20,233 nucleotides of DNA, taken from contig NZAS01000047.1 of NCBI GenBank assembly GCA_002686195.1, positions 1-20,233 on the forward strand. Reading direction: 5' to 3'. This document shows, one piece after another, positions 16,723-20,233 of this stretch. Position numbers and translations under genes: made by a program. The number at the start of each line of letters is the position of its first letter. The stretch's first letter is position 1. The notes under the pieces are model-generated. The model was not told where the DNA came from, did not search any database, and worked only from the letters and a program-made list of their open reading frames with translations. The stretch is from Candidatus Pacearchaeota archaeon (GTDB lineage: Archaea; Nanoarchaeota; Nanoarchaeia; Pacearchaeales; GW2011-AR1).

Positions 16723-17937
16723 ATGTCAAGTGATTTTGCTAAATCTAACGGAGAGAGCGCGCGCCAACTATTCTTTAAAAGAAACAACTATCTCTTGACG
16801 GCCCAAGATATTAATGGATCTGCGAATTTGGTGGACTTTAATTTTGGAGAGAAGTTTTTTTATGGCAGAGTGGATCGTTATTTTATTCCTATCTATTTTA
16901 ATGAACGCCGTCACACTTTAAAATCGTATGAGGGAAGTAATCAAAAATCTGGAGCCCCCCTACGAGGTGCTGGATTTGTGGTAGATGCGTTTAGTGCGCT
17001 CGCCCAACAGTTTAAAAAGTGTGCAACCACCCGTAAAATTAGTGCAAAGGATAAGTATCTGAGCAATTTACAAGTATACAAAGGATATGAAGATCCCCTC
17101 GGAAATTATGGGAAATATTTCGAGATGCTAAAAGGGGTATACTTGGCCCAATTTAGAAAAAATAGTATAACTTTTCCCGACTTTTTCACCTTTATTGAAC
17201 ATCTCATGAACTATATAAACCTCACTGCGCAGAAGTATCCTTTTACGTTCCCCGCATATTTAAAGAGTCGCATTAGTCCTATTACCTATTCGGGATTGGC
17301 GGTGGAGATAGCGGATTTAGATCCCACGAACGATGAGGATAAAATAAATGATTTTGTGAGCAGCCTCAATTGGGATTTTTATGTGAATGCGTGCAAGAAT
17401 TATGGTTTTATGATAGATAAATTTATTCCCTGGCGCCTGGTGGCAGATATTGGATCTGCTCCTATGATTGAATATGCGAAACAATATTCCTTATTATCTT
17501 CTACTGATAGAATTTTAAACAATGCCTATGAATATGCACATCAAGATTATTATATGAAATTTAAATATTATCTTTTAAATCTGTATAACACCCTGAAAAT
17601 GACGCAATATCTGGTTTACGAAGATTGCAAGGGGGCCACCCTCTCTCATGTGATTACACCTAAAACCTATTCTGTTGATCAGTTGGATAAAGTTTATGGA
17701 GAAGAACAATTTCTTAAATTATATTTTCGCATTCGGTTCTTAGAAGAACAATCTCAATTTACCGCAGAACACATGGCGCGCCTAATTGATGATAGTTTAG
17801 AAGTTTATCAAGCCCATGATGTACGGCGAAGTTTATATATTTTTGAAAGAATTCTTAATAAACCATTTGACTATTCGGGCTCATTGAGTTATATTATTAA
17901 ACAGATGGATGCAATAGATGAAGCGGAGGGTCTTTGA
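16723..17937 (+). CDS. Unrecognised protein, 404 aa, probably virion or baseplate component
   Basis: I do not recognise this family. It is soluble-looking and rich in Tyr, Phe and Lys, with no signal peptide or membrane segment. Notable parts are GEKFFYGRVDRYFIPIYFNERRHTLK (residues about 42-67, given here as a single segment of alternating aromatic and charged residues), FIPWRLVADI near 236-245 and a helical C-terminal third. It starts at ATG 16723 after AAAGGAG, in the same leader style as the structural genes, and ends in a TTGA overlap with the polymerase gene. The position after the baseplate genes suggests a structural or assembly role, but the overlap with the polymerase means a replication-side role cannot be excluded. 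Confidence 0.45.
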   Translation: MSSDFAKSNGESARQLFFKRNNYLLTAQDINGSANLVDFNFGEKFFYGRVDRYFIPIYFNERRHTLKSYEGSNQKSGAPLRGAGFVVDAFSALAQQFKKCATTRKISAKDKYLSNLQVYKGYEDPLGNYGKYFEMLKGVYLAQFRKNSITFPDFFTFIEHLMNYINLTAQKYPFTFPAYLKSRISPITYSGLAVEIADLDPTNDEDKINDFVSSLNWDFYVNACKNYGFMIDKFIPWRLVADIGSAPMIEYAKQYSLLSSTDRILNNAYEYAHQDYYMKFKYYLLNLYNTLKMTQYLVYEDCKGATLSHVITPKTYSVDQLDKVYGEEQFLKLYFRIRFLEEQSQFTAEHMARLIDDSLEVYQAHDVRRSLYIFERILNKPFDYSGSLSYIIKQMDAIDEAEGL

Positions 17938-19118
17938 TATTCCAAACACTCGATGATAAAAATGAATGTGTGGGTATCTATGTAGGAGGAAAGCTTTACT
18001 TTGAATCTTCTCCTACAGATCTCACACAGACCTGGAAATACACCGGTTCGCTGAAAGACAAAGATATAGAATATGCGTGGTTGTATGCGCAGGGCCGCAG
18101 CCTTGAACAGGCCGCACCAGATGAGATCTTGCCCGAACTGGTGAAAGCACAGCGCCGATTTAGTGCGTATATGAAATCATTTAGAATTGCTAAGATTAAT
18201 ATGCGCGAACATTGTATTTTTGATCTTGTACCTGCAGATTTCTTGAAACAATTTTGTGAGATTAAAAATAAAATTACCGAACACGTGTTGGAGAATTACG
18301 AGAAGCCGGAAAACTATGAACATTTAGACGGGGTGCAGCGTTTATTGTACAAGATTAAATATCAAAACTTAAACATTAATAATGAAGGTTGTAAAAACTT
18401 GTTTTACAGAACCCGTGATCGAGAGAAAATAAAGAATCTCCTTGACAGTCATTGTCATGTTGATTATAATCTTTTTGGAACAGTGACAGGACGCCTGACC
18501 ACTAACCCCGAGTCTCTTCCTATACTTACAATGAGGCAAGATTACCGAAAAATCATCAAGCCTTGCAATGATTATTTCTTATCTTTAGACTATAATGGGG
18601 CAGAAGTGAGGACGTTTCTGGGGCTTTCTGGTATGCAACAACCCGGAAGCGATATACACCAATGGAATGTGGATAATATATTTAAGGGAAAAATAGATAG
18701 AGACATTGCAAAAACTGTCTTTTTTGCATGGCTCTACAATCCTGAGTCTAAGACACTAGAAGGAGATCTATACGATAGAAAAAAACTACTTACCGAGTGG
18801 TATAAAGATGGCAAGATTAATACACCATTTAAACGAAGTATCAGAGTTGTTGAACAGAAGGCGTTTAATTATTTACTGCAAAGTACAACGGCGGATATTG
18901 TTTTGGAAAAAGCTGTTGCTATCGATCAACTTCTGGAGAATAAAAAATCCTTTATTTCGCACATCGTTCATGATGAGATTGTAATTGACCTGGCCGATGA
19001 AGAAAAAAACTTAACCCCGACAATCAAACAAGAATTTGCTAAAACTCGCTATGGAGAATATCTGGTCAATCTACATGCAGGCAAGAACTATTTTGATCTT
19101 AAGGAGTTAAAACTATGA
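17934..19118 (+). CDS. Minimal family-A DNA polymerase (polymerase domain only), 394 aa
   Basis: The PolA landmarks are all present in order: TGRLTT (185-190), motif A LDYNGAEVR with D219 and E224, DIH (240-242), motif B with R256, K260, F264 and Y268 in the spacing of the O-helix, N312 and Q316, and motif C VHDE (345-348). These match the dNTP-binding and metal-binding residues of E. coli Pol I, so the enzyme looks active; position 264 is Phe, and the Gly after Tyr is replaced by Asn269. The normal N-terminal 3'-5' exonuclease domain is absent: only about 110 unrecognised residues precede the thumb. Full phage PolA enzymes have about 600-700 residues or more. The start is TTG at 17934, with GGAGGG upstream and a TTGA overlap with the preceding gene. 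It overlaps the next gene by ATGA. A separate exonuclease may be encoded elsewhere. Confidence 0.85.
   Translation: MIFQTLDDKNECVGIYVGGKLYFESSPTDLTQTWKYTGSLKDKDIEYAWLYAQGRSLEQAAPDEILPELVKAQRRFSAYMKSFRIAKINMREHCIFDLVPADFLKQFCEIKNKITEHVLENYEKPENYEHLDGVQRLLYKIKYQNLNINNEGCKNLFYRTRDREKIKNLLDSHCHVDYNLFGTVTGRLTTNPESLPILTMRQDYRKIIKPCNDYFLSLDYNGAEVRTFLGLSGMQQPGSDIHQWNVDNIFKGKIDRDIAKTVFFAWLYNPESKTLEGDLYDRKKLLTEWYKDGKINTPFKRSIRVVEQKAFNYLLQSTTADIVLEKAVAIDQLLENKKSFISHIVHDEIVIDLADEEKNLTPTIKQEFAKTRYGEYLVNLHAGKNYFDLKELKL
18442..18470 (+). promoter_or_regulatory. Perfect sigma70-type promoter inside the polymerase gene
   Basis: TTGACA at 18442-18447, exactly 17 bases, then TATAAT at 18465-18470. The -35 box lies at the left end of a TGACA/TGTCA inverted repeat (18443-18457). 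It is inside the polymerase coding region (residues about 170-179), so it would drive the 3' part of the polymerase, the FtsZ-like gene and perhaps gene 32. Sequence match is exact; activity is inferred. Confidence 0.6.
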
Positions 19119-19981
19119 TTTCTATTGTAGGGTTAGGCAATGCTGCATCTGCTATTGCAGCCAATTTTAAGAGCGTTACCAATTATAATGTATTTGTGTT
19201 GAACGATAAAGTGGGACGCTCTTCCAAATATAAGTTTAAATTAAAATCATATTTCAAGCCCGAAGAATACGAAGAAAATATTCCCGACCTTAAAAAGTTT
19301 TTTAGCAATCTTGATCCCCACGTGGAGTTTGTGATTGTGGGGTCATCTTATAGTTCTAATTATTCTTTAGGAATTTTACAACAGCTTCGAGATAAAAGAG
19401 TTGATGTAATCTATGTGAAGCCCGATATTGAACTATTAACGGGTGTTCCAAAGCTATTGGAAAATATGGTATTTGGAGTGCTCCAAGAATATGCACGTTC
19501 GGGTCTGATTAATTCATTGACTCTGATATGTAATTTAAAATTAGAAGAGATAATTCAGAATGTGCCGGTTAAAGAATATTATAATGTTTTGAATAATTCC
19601 ATATATTCCACAGTACATTATTTAAATTTTTTTGAACACAACGAACCAGAAATTGGCCTCGTCGCAAAGCCATCGGAGTTATGTCGCATTAGGACAGTAG
19701 GAATTCTCGACATGCAAACTCTTCAAGAAAAATGGCTTTTTGATCTTGACGTAGAGAGAGAACTATGTTATTATATGTGTATCAATAAAAAAAGATTGGA
19801 GGAAGAAGGAGGCTTACACCGCAAGATTGTGGGACTCTTGAAAGAGAAACCAAGAAACGCCTTTCGGAAAATTTCATATGCTATATATGAGACTCCATTA
19901 GAACAAGATTTTGGGTTTGTCGTGGCCCACACAAACACGATACAAACAAATAAAACTCTTGACAAGCTAACGTCAGAGTGA
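19115..19981 (+). CDS. Divergent FtsZ/tubulin-like (or Rossmann-type) protein, 288 aa
   Basis: The protein opens with ISIVGLGNAASAIA (residues 2-15), like the first strand and T1 loop of FtsZ. Then comes EFVIVGSSYSSNYSLGILQQL (71-91) at the position of the FtsZ T4 loop and following helix, DVIYVKPD (97-104), GLINSLTLICNLKLEEII (130-147, compare FtsZ VDSLIVIPNDKLL) and a long helix NVLNNSIYSTVHYL (157-170, the H7 position). The C-terminal part has KISYAIYETPLEQDFGFVVAHT (252-273), like the end of the FtsZ activation domain. The order and spacing fit a tubulin-fold protein. The GTP signature GGGTGTG is replaced by GSSYSSN and the T7 catalytic loop is not clear, so GTP use is uncertain. A plain Rossmann NAD(P) enzyme is the main alternative, since GxGxxxS and an Asp at the end of strand 2 (D31) also occur. 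It overlaps the polymerase by ATGA, with AAGGAG eight bases before the ATG. Confidence 0.55.
   Translation: MISIVGLGNAASAIAANFKSVTNYNVFVLNDKVGRSSKYKFKLKSYFKPEEYEENIPDLKKFFSNLDPHVEFVIVGSSYSSNYSLGILQQLRDKRVDVIYVKPDIELLTGVPKLLENMVFGVLQEYARSGLINSLTLICNLKLEEIIQNVPVKEYYNVLNNSIYSTVHYLNFFEHNEPEIGLVAKPSELCRIRTVGILDMQTLQEKWLFDLDVERELCYYMCINKKRLEEEGGLHRKIVGLLKEKPRNAFRKISYAIYETPLEQDFGFVVAHTNTIQTNKTLDKLTSE
19746..19774 (+). promoter_or_regulatory. Possible sigma70-type promoter near the end of the FtsZ-like gene
   Basis: TTGACG at 19746-19751, 17 bases, then TATTAT at 19769-19774; each box has one mismatch. It lies in the coding region and could add to the promoter at 19959. Confidence 0.35.
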
Positions 19982-19987
19982 TATATT
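19959..19987 (+). promoter_or_regulatory. sigma70-type promoter before gene 32
   Basis: TTGACA at 19959-19964, exactly 17 bases, then TATATT at 19982-19987 (one mismatch). It begins at the end of the FtsZ-like gene and puts the transcription start near 19994, about 46 bases before the ATG of gene 32. Confidence 0.65.
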
Positions 19988-19989
19988 AG

Positions 19990-20010
19990 ATATCAAGGAA
20001 CGCTTGATAT
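19990..20010 (+). repeat. 8-5-8 inverted repeat at the predicted start of the gene 32 message
   Basis: ATATCAAG (19990-19997) and CTTGATAT (20003-20010) are a perfect inverted repeat with a GAACG spacer. It overlaps the transcription start predicted from the promoter at 19959-19987. It could be a DNA operator or, for longer transcripts, an RNA hairpin. Confidence 0.55.
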
Positions 20011-20039
20011 ACTTTACCCAATATAAAGGAGAAATAAAT

Positions 20040-20233
20040 ATGGGAATCGACATGGAGCTTATGCGCCGCAAGCTCGCATCATTGCGCGGTGATAATAGTG
20101 ATAGTAGATCGTCTGTCTTTTTTAAGCCAGACAGTGGTGATACGGATATTCGTATCATCCCGACGAGTGACGGTGATCCACTCAAGGAGATGTCCTTCCA
20201 CTACAATGTAGGAGAACATCGTGGGGGCATCCT
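20040..20233 (+). CDS. 32: Single-stranded DNA-binding protein, T4 gp32-like (N-terminal 64 residues, runs off the window)
   Basis: The visible part starts MGIDMELMRRKLASLRG, a basic/Ser segment like the N-terminal cooperativity (LAST) motif of gp32. Then come VFFKPDSGDTDIRIIPTSDGDP, matching the gp32 pattern W/F-K-P/L-D-x-x-G-x-x-x-I-R-I/F-L/I-P, and FHYN at residues 53-56, where T4 has its aromatic strand. The zinc-binding region would lie beyond the right edge. In T4 gp32 coats single-stranded DNA during replication, recombination and repair. The ribosome site AAAGGAG is eight bases before ATG. It has its own sigma70-type promoter and an inverted repeat in the leader. The neighbouring polymerase supports a replication role. 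Confidence 0.75.
   Translation, partial: MGIDMELMRRKLASLRGDNSDSRSSVFFKPDSGDTDIRIIPTSDGDPLKEMSFHYNVGEHRGGI

Noticed and set aside
1..20233. tRNA genes, CRISPR arrays, insertion sequences, homing endonucleases or lysis genes
   Set aside because: No cloverleaf-like segments, regularly spaced repeats, transposase or HNH/GIY-YIG motifs, holin or endolysin patterns were seen on either strand.

Overview
The window is a late structural module followed by the start of a replication module from the genome of a tailed phage (Caudoviricetes, contractile-tail myovirus) that is a distant relative of T4. The virion genes carry T4-type signatures: the end of a gp23 major capsid protein, gp13/14/15-type neck and tail-completion proteins, gp18 sheath, gp19 tube, a gp26-type protein and a LysM-like gp53. 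The replication side carries a short family-A DNA polymerase, where classical T4 relatives encode a family-B gp43, next to a gp32-type single-strand binding protein. This mix, and the composition (moderate G+C, AT-rich promoters, strong AGGAG ribosome sites), suggest a 'far-T4' phage of a probably aquatic bacterium. The host cannot be told from the sequence.

Layout, all genes on the plus strand. (1) 1-1400: capsid end, a small glycine/alanine-rich probable capsid accessory protein and a tiny basic protein, each followed by its own strong hairpin terminator. (2) 1433-4065: neck and tail-completion genes, closely packed. (3) 4151-7726: large tail sheath and tube, each with an AT-rich promoter-like element sharing the 12-mer TACTATTTAAAT. 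(4) 7755-12247: gp26-like zinc protein, a small protein placed like a tail assembly chaperone (possibly made by +1 frameshifting), a terminator and the tape measure. (5) 12266-17937: baseplate genes, a 1046-residue structural protein and a 404-residue protein of unknown function. (6) 17934-20233: a stop/start-overlapping pair (minimal PolA polymerase, then a divergent FtsZ/tubulin-like or Rossmann-type protein), then the start of gene 32.

Regulation appears to change along the window. Structural genes are preceded by a recurrent TACTATWTAAWT element, possibly a late promoter. The last 1.6 kb holds three good sigma70-type promoters, one with a perfect TTGACA-17-TATAAT inside the polymerase gene and one just before gene 32 with an 8-5-8 palindrome at its predicted start point. 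Three genes appear to start with TTG (518, 7755, 17934). There are no tRNAs, CRISPR arrays, insertion sequences or convincing minus-strand genes, and no gene-free stretch exceeds about 120 bases.

The most unusual parts are the polymerase/FtsZ-like pair, the exonuclease-less polymerase, and the possible +1 frameshift before the tape measure gene. All identifications were made by eye, without database searches.
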